Source: Deltaproteobacteria bacterium (GTDB lineage: Bacteria; Myxococcota_A; Polyangia; JAAYKL01). Taken from it: a stretch of 32,149 nt of DNA. The stretch covers positions 1-32,149 of the forward strand of contig JAUVDV010000061.1 in assembly GCA_030595125.1 (NCBI GenBank). Direction: 5' to 3'. Shown here piece by piece: positions 1 through 6,315 of this stretch. Made by a program: the position numbers and the translations under genes. Position 1 is the first letter of the stretch, and every line of letters starts with the position of its first letter. Below the pieces are notes generated by a model, which was given only the letters and a program-made list of their open reading frames with translations, made no database searches and was not told the DNA's origin.

Positions 1-1380
1 GTGATAGCCGCATGGTTACAAGACCAAAACGTGCTCAAAAAGGCACAGAAGGGGACCGACCATGCATTACTGTGGATTGGATCTGGGAAAGAAGTCGAGC
101 AATTTCTGCATCGTGGATGAGAAACGTTCGGTTATTCGTGAGGGGAAGGTGCGAAACCGTGTGCACGAGCTCTGCCGTCTATTTGGCAAACTGCCACGGA
201 TGAAGATCGCCATCGAGGCGAGCACCAAGTCGTTCTGGATAGCGGATCGGCTGAGGGAGTTCGGTCACGATGTAGTGGTCGTCGACCCGGGCCGGACCAA
301 GGCTATCGGCTCGGCCTTTATCAAGCACGACAAGCTCGACGCTCGAATTCTGGCCACGTTGTGTGCTGCGGACGTACTCGCCGAGATAGACCAGCCGACC
401 GAGGAGCAACGCCTTGCGAGAATGCCGGTAGTCGCTCGCGACGGGATTGTCCGCTCTCGAGTGAAGCTGGTTCAATTGGTGCGCAGCCTTCTCGACTCGG
501 AAGGGATTGAGCTGAAGAAGTGCGCTTTAAAGGTCTTTGTCGACCGAGTCACCGACCTATGGGACGAGATCCCCGCCGGGATGGCCCACGCTATCGAGCC
601 GGTGCTGACAGCGATCCATATGCTGACCGAACAAATCGCCGACTGCGACTCGCGCATCGAAGAGGCAATCACAAAGGACCCGGACGCGCAGCTATTGATG
701 ACCGCTCCAGGCGTGGGACCGATAGTGGCAGCGTGCTTCCTGATGGCTGTGCGCGACCCATCTCGCTTCAAATCCGGCAGAGATGTGGGGTCGTATCTCG
801 GATTGGTGCCGTCGCTATACCAATCGGGAGAGACGTGTCGCCGAGGGCGCATCACCAAGCACGGCAACAGACAGGCGCGCTGGGCGCTGTCGATGGCGGC
901 GAGCGTATTGATGAGCATCGTAAAGAAACCATCAGCACTGAGGCAATGGGGATTGGAGGTGGCTGAACGTCGGGGGCGAAAGACGGCGGTGGTGGCGGTG
1001 GCACGAAAACTATCGGCGGTTCTTTGGTCGATGTGGAAGAACCGAACACCCTTCGAGCCAAGGCTTACTGAAACTGCTTAGGCAATAAGGATGAGAAATC
1101 TTGGAACTGAAACCGCGAAGCTCAGATGACGACTACGGAAGGTCATCCAATCGGGAGAGTGCGACGGGTGCCATGGCCCATGATGTGCAAACATCGGGAG
1201 GCCGAGTGTCTGGTAGCACCCCCGTTCGGATACCACCATGTGCCCGGGCAATATGGCCCGAAACAGAGCACGTATCGATGGCTGAGGAGACAGTCCGTTA
1301 TCAGGATTCCGAACTACGCGTGAACGACTTGGAGAAGAGTATCGGGTAAATGGGCAACATCTGCGGCATCACGAAACGGG
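1..1380 (+). mobile_element. IS110-family insertion sequence, left end outside window
   Basis: The element is defined by the transposase at 62-1081. Only 61 bases lie upstream of it before the window edge, so the left end is not visible. Downstream, about 300 bases without a credible gene follow before the repeats that start at 1425. IS110-family elements usually lack clear terminal inverted repeats and carry a non-coding stretch that encodes a bridge RNA, placed 5' of the gene in the IS110 group and 3' of it in the IS1111 group. I could not fix either end, so the right boundary is a guess. Confidence 0.45.
62..1081 (+). CDS. IS110-family transposase (DEDD recombinase)
   Basis: A complete 339-residue transposase of the IS110/IS1111 family (DEDD_Tnp_IS110 plus Transposase_20 domains), close to the usual 310-400 residues. 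The RuvC-like N-terminal domain shows the acidic set D7 (GLDLGK), E52 (AIEAS) and D90/D93 (KHDKLDAR). The C-terminal domain has the helix-hairpin GVGP (217-220), an SG pair at 255-256 that probably holds the catalytic serine of this family, and GRITKHGN (262-269). These enzymes move the element through an RNA-guided (bridge RNA) recombination known from IS621. The frame is intact with no internal stop, so the copy may be active. The start ATG at 62 gives a normal N-terminus. Overlapping ORFs on both strands are shadows. Confidence 0.93.
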   Translation: MHYCGLDLGKKSSNFCIVDEKRSVIREGKVRNRVHELCRLFGKLPRMKIAIEASTKSFWIADRLREFGHDVVVVDPGRTKAIGSAFIKHDKLDARILATLCAADVLAEIDQPTEEQRLARMPVVARDGIVRSRVKLVQLVRSLLDSEGIELKKCALKVFVDRVTDLWDEIPAGMAHAIEPVLTAIHMLTEQIADCDSRIEEAITKDPDAQLLMTAPGVGPIVAACFLMAVRDPSRFKSGRDVGSYLGLVPSLYQSGETCRRGRITKHGNRQARWALSMAASVLMSIVKKPSALRQWGLEVAERRGRKTAVVAVARKLSAVLWSMWKNRTPFEPRLTETA

Positions 1381-1424
1381 GGAAGAACCAATTTCTTCCT
1401 TGACGCTGACGTCCGCTTTATCGA

Positions 1425-1483
1425 TGGCACCCCTTAGTTCGGTCTCCAGGCCAATCAATTATTCACGAAACCCTCACAAGCCC
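1425..1483 (+). repeat. direct repeat copy 1 (59 bp)
   Basis: This stretch recurs at 1543-1601, 118 bases downstream, with a single A/G difference. The copies begin with TGGCACCCCTTAGTTCGG and end in ACGAAACCCTC plus eight further bases. Such a close match over 59 bases indicates a recent duplication or a dispersed repeat family. Confidence 0.9.
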
Positions 1484-1542
1484 CCCGGAAAAGTGTCTGG
1501 CACCTTCGGAAGCTCCTGAAAAGACACCAGAAAAAATGTGTC

Positions 1543-1601
1543 TGGCACCCCTTAGTTCGGTCTCCAGGCCAATCAATTATTCACGAAACCCTCGCAAGCC
1601 C
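1543..1601 (+). repeat. direct repeat copy 2 (59 bp)
   Basis: This is the second copy of the repeat at 1425-1483, identical but for one base. Its last part supplies a possible -35 box (TTCACG, 1580-1585) for the promoter of the EGF lipoprotein. In copy 1 the same box is followed by unrelated GC-rich sequence with no -10 box. Confidence 0.9.
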
Positions 1602-1608
1602 GTATAAT
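1580..1608 (+). promoter_or_regulatory. sigma70-type promoter, possibly leaderless transcript
   Basis: TTCACG (1580-1585, 4 of 6 to TTGACA), a 17-base spacer, then a perfect TATAAT (1603-1608). The ATG at 1615 lies 6 bases after the -10 box, at the expected transcription start, and no Shine-Dalgarno sequence is present between them. This suggests either a leaderless mRNA or a promoter coincidence. Confidence 0.5.
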
Positions 1609-1614
1609 TGAATA

Positions 1615-2730
1615 ATGAAAACTAAAAACACTTTCTGGATAGTTGCAATCTCGCTGCTCGTGATCTGGGCGGTACATCTCGGCAGCTGCGCGAACACCGT
1701 CTTCGAACCGGCCCTTCCCGAGTCCGATGCCGATTCCGATGGGGATTCGGACTCGGATGGCGACTCGGATACGGACGGCGACACGGATTCTGACTCGGAT
1801 TCGGATTCTGACTCGGATTCCGACACCAGCGTGGACGAATGCGAAGAAGAACTCGATGATTGTGACGATAACGCCACCTGCACAGATCTACCCGACGGCT
1901 TCGAATGCGAATGCAACAGCGGATACGACGGGGACGGCCTGGTCTGCGACGACATCGACGAATGCCTCACCACTCCATGCGCCACCAACGCCGAATGCAC
2001 CAACACTGACGGCGACTACACTTGTGTTTGCCTGACCGGCTACGACGGCGATCCCTACAGCACCATCTGCGACGACATCGACGAATGCTTCCTGGGAACC
2101 GACCTGTGCGACGTCAACGCCACCTGCGCCAACACGGACGGCGACTACACTTGCACCTGCAACTCGGGTTACTCGGGGGACGGTTTCACCTGCGTTGTGT
2201 CGTCCCTGCTGGAGGATTTCGAAACCGGGACATGGCCCTGGTCACCGTGGGTATCTGTAGGCGGCGGCGGCACGGTCAGTTCGACATACGCCCACGACGG
2301 ATCGAGAGGCATCTACAACCCGGGCTGGTACTACCGGACCGATGTCACCTTTGGAACGACAACCGGACAGACGTTATCTGTGTGGGCAAGACCGGACAGC
2401 GGCACCGACGGCCGGTTCTACTTCGGTTTCAGCGCGAGCAGTTCCGGCTGCCGGTCGATAATCCTGGCGCCCAACACGACGCAATTCTTTTTCCAGACCA
2501 ATTCGAGTTATAGTTACTCGGACCAGACAAGTGTTTCACAGAGTTACACCGGCGCAACCTGGTACTACATCGAGCTTGAATACATGGGCGGCGGTCAATA
2601 CCAGGGCAGGCTTTACAGTTCCACAATGACCCTCCTCAACACCGTGACCCATGATTTCGGAACAGCTTCCGCCGGCGGAATAGCCATGCGCGCCTTCAAC
2701 AATGTCTCGATCGACAGCATTTCCATGTAG
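1615..2730 (+). CDS. surface lipoprotein: Asp-Ser linker, three EGF-like domains, jelly-roll-like C-terminus
   Basis: A 371-residue secreted lipoprotein. Residues 1-24 are a signal peptide ending in the lipobox HLGSC, so C25 would be lipidated. Residues 37-70 are an almost pure Asp-Ser/Asp-Gly/Asp-Thr run, likely an extended acidic spacer. Three cysteine-rich EGF-like modules follow (about 75-112, 113-152 and 153-194); the second and third open with the DIDEC signature of calcium-binding EGF domains. The remaining 175 residues are rich in Ser, Thr, Gly and aromatic residues and look like a beta-sandwich (lectin/LamG-like), with no catalytic motif that I recognise. It probably sits on the outer surface and binds glycans or proteins. 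It is expressed alone; the next gene is convergent. The specific role is unknown. Confidence 0.85.
   Translation: MKTKNTFWIVAISLLVIWAVHLGSCANTVFEPALPESDADSDGDSDSDGDSDTDGDTDSDSDSDSDSDSDTSVDECEEELDDCDDNATCTDLPDGFECECNSGYDGDGLVCDDIDECLTTPCATNAECTNTDGDYTCVCLTGYDGDPYSTICDDIDECFLGTDLCDVNATCANTDGDYTCTCNSGYSGDGFTCVVSSLLEDFETGTWPWSPWVSVGGGGTVSSTYAHDGSRGIYNPGWYYRTDVTFGTTTGQTLSVWARPDSGTDGRFYFGFSASSSGCRSIILAPNTTQFFFQTNSSYSYSDQTSVSQSYTGATWYYIELEYMGGGQYQGRLYSSTMTLLNTVTHDFGTASAGGIAMRAFNNVSIDSISM
1723..1824 (+). repeat. hexanucleotide-type Asp-Ser coding repeat
   Basis: Degenerate tandem GAY-TCN units coding residues 37-70 of the EGF lipoprotein. Units are multiples of 3 bases, so slippage would change linker length without shifting the frame. 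Confidence 0.85.
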
Positions 2731-2757
2731 CGACTGGGCAGAGTTTTCCACTTCTTT

Positions 2758-3747
2758 TCACAGTGTCGGCACCGAACCCGGCGTAGGCGGATCGAGGGGA
2801 TCCGGTCCCCAGGCCCATTCGTCCCCATCGGGTAACTCTGCAGACAACCTGGCCGCCGACTTGCCCTCCTTGGGGTTTCCCACTTCGCCGAGGTACTCGC
2901 TCACCAGCACACCGGCGGCGTCCCACAGCTGAATGGTCTCTGCGGAGCTGTTCTTCAGGCCGCTGGTGCCGATGGATGAATCCAGATAGATGATCGTTGC
3001 CGACGACGCGGGCACCGGGTCATCTCCCGCCGACGGATCAAAATCCGGGGATACGATGATCCCCGTTGAGCCCGCGCCCAGGGTGGTTCCGGCCGGAAGT
3101 AGATCCCCGTCCTTGTCCCCGTTGTCATCTATCATCCATCCGGAGAGATCCACGGCCCCTGCACCGAAGTTGTGAACCTCGATGAACTCCTGATCGGGCT
3201 CGGCCCCGTTGGGATCGGCCAGGATCTCCGTGACCGCCACCGGATACCCACCCGTAGCCGTCACATCGAGAACCACCTGATCCGCGTTTCCGTTGACGTC
3301 CTCGAACGAGAGGGTTACCGAGCTCGCAACGCCTTCATCGAGGAGTACCGCCGCCGCGTGATGTTCGACCGCCCACAGCGCGGTGAGCACACTAGCCGAA
3401 CCGCTCGAGGAACTCGAAATGGTGACCATCGCCGGCTCGTGGGTCTCGAACCGAAACGACGCCGATACCGTTCCCTCGGCAACGCAGACCCCCTCAGACA
3501 TTGACTCGAATGCTCCGCATGCACCGGTGATCAACGTTGGCGGAATCGAATCGTCAGCATCGGTGGCGGGAAGGCCGTCCGTGTCCACATCGGAGTCACC
3601 ATCCGTGTCCCCGTCGGAGTCACCGGATCCGGCCACGCCTTCCTCTTCACCTGCGTCGAACAGGTCCATCTCGCTCAGGAGTTGCAGGTTCATGCAGCCG
3701 CTCGCGGCGGCCATCGCCAGTATTCCCAGGAGGTTCTTGCATTTCAT
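2758..3747 (-). CDS. lipoprotein with lamin-tail domain
   Basis: A 329-residue predicted lipoprotein. The signal peptide ends in AASGC, with C18 as the lipid-anchored residue. An acidic linker (about 30-66, Gly-Asp-Ser-Asp-Gly-Asp-Thr type) follows, then a beta-rich Ser/Thr region with two Cys (about 76-170) that resembles an Ig-like fold. Residues about 190-310 form a lamin-tail domain (LTD, PF00932): the EILADPNG, EFIEVHNFG and VDLSGWMIDD elements are typical. LTD domains in bacteria occur in secreted or surface proteins and are thought to mediate binding. The gene lies 72 bases downstream of larE on the same strand and converges with the EGF lipoprotein (27 bases between stops). No enzyme motif is seen. 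Confidence 0.82.
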   Translation of the reverse strand: MKCKNLLGILAMAAASGCMNLQLLSEMDLFDAGEEEGVAGSGDSDGDTDGDSDVDTDGLPATDADDSIPPTLITGACGAFESMSEGVCVAEGTVSASFRFETHEPAMVTISSSSSGSASVLTALWAVEHHAAAVLLDEGVASSVTLSFEDVNGNADQVVLDVTATGGYPVAVTEILADPNGAEPDQEFIEVHNFGAGAVDLSGWMIDDNGDKDGDLLPAGTTLGAGSTGIIVSPDFDPSAGDDPVPASSATIIYLDSSIGTSGLKNSSAETIQLWDAAGVLVSEYLGEVGNPKEGKSAARLSAELPDGDEWAWGPDPLDPPTPGSVPTL

Positions 3748-3819
3748 ACATCCTACATCGGACGTTCGGGCGGAAAGTTGCGCAAAAAGTGAAAAAAGAT
3801 TGAAAAAAGGTGTTACGCG

Positions 3820-4665
3820 CTACGAATTCTCTCCTCCACCGAGCGCAGCGTTTCGCTCCTCGTCGGAGAGATCTTTGTCCATCGATCCGCTCCGGTAGCC
3901 TTCCGGATCGACTACCACATTTATAAAACCCAACCCGGCGAAGCTATCGCGGATCTTTCGCATGGTCTCCGATTCCATCAGGGCGGCTACCTGCGGCTTC
4001 CCTACTTCGATGCTAGCATCGCAACCTCTTGCGCGAACACGGACCTGTCCGTCGACGAATCCGCGAATCACCTCCTCCGCGTCTCCCACCCTGGTCAGCC
4101 ATTCCGCTGTGAGCTCCGCGCCGTATGGAAACCGCGTGGCCAGGCAAGTTCCCGAGGGGCGATTGGCGGTTACCAACCCCTTGATGGACGACAGCTCCCT
4201 GACGTCCGCCTTGGTTAAACCGGCATCGATCAACGGACTGAGGATCTCCAGATCCGCAAGCGCGCGACGGCCGGGTCTGAACTCGTTGAGATCGTCCACG
4301 ATGCTGCCTTCCATTACGGTTTCCAGGCCCTCTCTTTTTGCGAGATTGAGCATTCCCTGGAAGATGGTGTGCTTGCATATATAGCAACGATTCGGCGGGT
4401 TCATCCTGAACGCGGGGTTCTCCATGACGGGCACGTTGAGGCACACTAGCTCCGCGCCCATCTGCTGCGCAATGCCGGTAGCATGTCCGGCTTCTCCGTG
4501 AAGAGGTGATATTGCCGTGGCGGCGACAACCCTTCCCTGAATGTTCTCCATGCACATCTTCAACAACAGCGTCGAATCCGTACCGCCCGAAAACGCCACA
4601 AGTGCGGAACTCACCTTCGAGAGGGCATCCGCAAGTTTTTTGGCCTTGTCTTCCAGGTTCGTCAT
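3820..4665 (-). CDS. larE: LarE-type ATP-dependent sulfur transferase for the nickel-pincer nucleotide
   Basis: A 281-residue protein of the PP-loop family that makes the nickel-pincer cofactor of lactate racemase and relatives. LarE adenylates a pyridinium biscarboxylate mononucleotide and installs sulfur. The PP-loop SGGTDST is at 26-32. C174 (in SGTCLATRFPYG) aligns with Cys176, the sacrificial sulfur donor of the Lactobacillus enzyme. Two further Cys in RCYICK (C94, C97) make a set of three like that of LarE proteins reported to hold a [4Fe-4S] cluster and to work without consuming a Cys. I chose the ATG at 4665, preceded by AGGG at a good distance, over a GTG 27 bases upstream that has no ribosome site. 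larB and larC are not in the window. Confidence 0.88.
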   Translation of the reverse strand: MTNLEDKAKKLADALSKVSSALVAFSGGTDSTLLLKMCMENIQGRVVAATAISPLHGEAGHATGIAQQMGAELVCLNVPVMENPAFRMNPPNRCYICKHTIFQGMLNLAKREGLETVMEGSIVDDLNEFRPGRRALADLEILSPLIDAGLTKADVRELSSIKGLVTANRPSGTCLATRFPYGAELTAEWLTRVGDAEEVIRGFVDGQVRVRARGCDASIEVGKPQVAALMESETMRKIRDSFAGLGFINVVVDPEGYRSGSMDKDLSDEERNAALGGGENS

Positions 4666-4704
4666 TGCCCTATTTTGATAGCACGGAATCACTTGATCCG
4701 CTTA

Positions 4705-4713
4705 TGGTATGAT
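4705..4713 (+). promoter_or_regulatory. extended -10 promoter candidate for the LRR lipoprotein
   Basis: TG-G-TATGAT is an extended -10 element (TGn plus 5 of 6 to TATAAT) about 60 bases upstream of the ATG at 4773, within the divergent larE/lipoprotein interval. No good -35 box is present, as is allowed for extended -10 promoters. Confidence 0.35.
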
Positions 4714-4745
4714 CGATGTATTGATTTCGAAGCGTCTAATGAGAC

Positions 4746-4761
4746 GAGGATGAGTATCCTC
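4746..4761 (+). promoter_or_regulatory. hairpin abutting the ribosome site of the LRR lipoprotein
   Basis: GAGGAT-GAGT-ATCCTC is a perfect 6-bp stem with a 4-base loop, directly followed by the strong ribosome site AGGAGG (4762-4767) and the ATG at 4773. The GAGGAT sequence occurs again across the ribosome site (4764-4769), so ATCCTC could in principle pair with either copy. Confidence 0.45.
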
Positions 4762-4772
4762 AGGAGGATGCA

Positions 4773-6053
4773 ATGAAGAAAATTTTTTTGACAGTCGCCA
4801 TTTGTCATTTCGCAGTGATGCTTTCGGCCTGCGGGGATGACGAGGGTCTTCCAGGAGATCCGGACGGAGGGGATACGGATACTTCCGATTGTTATATTGG
4901 AGATATTACAGTTGAGAACGAGGCAGACATAGAATTCCTGAAGCCCTACCCTTGCATCACAGGCAGTCTTACCGTTGAAGAAACAGCGCTGCAAAATATC
5001 GAGTTGCCCAACCTGGAATGGGTGGGCGGAGAACTTGATATTGGGCACAACGTATCCCTGACAAGTCTTTCGGGACTTGGAAACCTCACTTCCGTGGGAG
5101 AGGACCTGGGAATATGGGAGAATACCGCTCTTTCCAGCCTGGCCGGTTTAGACGCCCTGACATCCGTGGGTGGGGGTCTAAAAGTATCGCGTGCTAACTC
5201 AATCACGGATCTCACGGGCTTGGGCGCCCTCACCTCGGTGGGCAAGATCTTGTCTATTTCCTGCAACGACGCTCTCACCTCTCTTGCCGGTCTGGACAAC
5301 CTTTCTTCGGTGGACCATTTGAGAATCACATACAACTTCGCCCTCACCAGTCTCGACGGCCTGTGCACACCTACTTCGTTGACCGGTCTGCGATTAGAGG
5401 GCAACCCCGTCCTCGCTGACCTTGAAGGCCTCAGCGCCCTCACCTCAGTGGAGAACTACGTATCGATCCTTGACAACGACGCCCTGACGAACCTGAACGG
5501 TCTGGAAAACATCACCTCATTGGGCGCCATCACCATATCGGACAATGACGGCCTCACCGATCTTGACGGATTCCCCACCATTACTTCGATAGCGACCCTG
5601 GAAATAGGAGGCAACCTCTCCCTTACTGACCTTGACGAATTGAACGCCCTTACCCTTGTGAGCGGCGACTTGCGTATCGCAAACACCTCCCTCACCGATA
5701 TCACCGGCCTGAGCAACATCACATCGGTAGGAGGCGTAAGTGTGCCCGACGGGCCCGACGGTATGTTGGATATTTATGGAAATACCGCACTGACCAATCT
5801 TGACGGTTTAAACAACATCACTCTTGCAGGCGGGCGCCTGCTTATCACAGAAAACGCCACCCTCACTACCCTCACCGGCCTGAGCGGTCTCACAACAGTG
5901 GACGAGGACTTCTCGATTTACACCAACCCCGCACTGCCGTACTGCGAGGCGTGCAATCTACTGGATCAACTCACCGACGCACCCAATGAGATATTTGCAT
6001 ACGACAACTTTCCCGACACGTGCTGGGACGGCACCGATCTGGTCTGTCCGTAA
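4773..6053 (+). CDS. lipoprotein with leucine-rich-repeat-like solenoid
   Basis: A 426-residue lipoprotein: signal peptide ending in MLSAC (C20), a short acidic linker (DDEGLPGDPDGGDTDTSD), then about eleven repeats of 22-25 residues (about 70-390) with the pattern N-x-x-LTSL-x-GL-x-x-LTSVGG-x-L-x-I. The pattern is that of the receptor-L/leucine-rich-repeat class of bacterial surface proteins and predicts a curved solenoid. A C-terminal cap has CEAC and two later Cys (about 394-426), probably disulfide-bonded. The AGGAGG at 4762 fixes the start. Probable ligand- or surface-binding role; the ligand is unknown. It ends 21 bases before the small zinc finger gene. Confidence 0.85.
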   Translation: MKKIFLTVAICHFAVMLSACGDDEGLPGDPDGGDTDTSDCYIGDITVENEADIEFLKPYPCITGSLTVEETALQNIELPNLEWVGGELDIGHNVSLTSLSGLGNLTSVGEDLGIWENTALSSLAGLDALTSVGGGLKVSRANSITDLTGLGALTSVGKILSISCNDALTSLAGLDNLSSVDHLRITYNFALTSLDGLCTPTSLTGLRLEGNPVLADLEGLSALTSVENYVSILDNDALTNLNGLENITSLGAITISDNDGLTDLDGFPTITSIATLEIGGNLSLTDLDELNALTLVSGDLRIANTSLTDITGLSNITSVGGVSVPDGPDGMLDIYGNTALTNLDGLNNITLAGGRLLITENATLTTLTGLSGLTTVDEDFSIYTNPALPYCEACNLLDQLTDAPNEIFAYDNFPDTCWDGTDLVCP

Positions 6054-6074
6054 CCGAGGGGGCAAAGGCCGAAG

Positions 6075-6314
6075 ATGACCGATGACTCGAAAGACAAGCT
6101 CTGCGTGCAATGCGGTGAGCCGATCCCGGCAAAGCGTCTGGAGGCGGTTCCCGGCACTACGACCTGCGTCAAGTGTGCCACCGTGTCACGCAGGACTCGC
6201 GCCGATCTCCCGGGACGTCACTTTGTCCAGCACACCGGCGGCCTGCACGAGAAATACCTCCACGAGGAAGACGCCGAAATGGATCAGAAACACGGCGATC
6301 TCAAGCGCGGCTAA
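6075..6314 (+). CDS. small DksA/TraR-type zinc finger protein
   Basis: A 79-residue protein with a four-Cys zinc site C10-x2-C13-x17-C31-x2-C34 and the surrounding pattern CxxCGEPIPxxRLEAxPGxxxCVxC, the DksA/TraR C4-type finger (PF01258). It lacks the long coiled coil and DxxDxA acidic tip that let DksA act in the RNA polymerase secondary channel, so it is a finger-only member; the tail is charged and His-rich. Only 21 bases separate it from the upstream lipoprotein gene, so it may be cotranscribed. Its stop lies one base from the stop of the convergent gcdA gene. Function unknown beyond probable zinc binding. Confidence 0.78.
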   Translation: MTDDSKDKLCVQCGEPIPAKRLEAVPGTTTCVKCATVSRRTRADLPGRHFVQHTGGLHEKYLHEEDAEMDQKHGDLKRG

Positions 6315-6315
6315 C

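Larger units (their letters stand above)
1082..1602. other. non-coding interval with repeats, downstream of the transposase
   Basis: No protein-like reading frame is convincing here; short ORFs at 1101-1349 have no recognisable motif. The first part (about 1082-1380) is the place where an IS1111-type element would carry its bridge RNA. The second part holds a 59-bp direct repeat and two copies of GTGTCTGGCACC (1493-1504 and 1538-1549), a kind of short motif often seen in dispersed intergenic repeats. The end of the second repeat carries a promoter-like sequence for the lipoprotein at 1615. Confidence 0.5.

Noticed and set aside
1101-1349. Short frames after the IS110 transposase
   Set aside because: They overlap one another in different frames and resemble no known protein; the region is more likely the non-coding part of the element.
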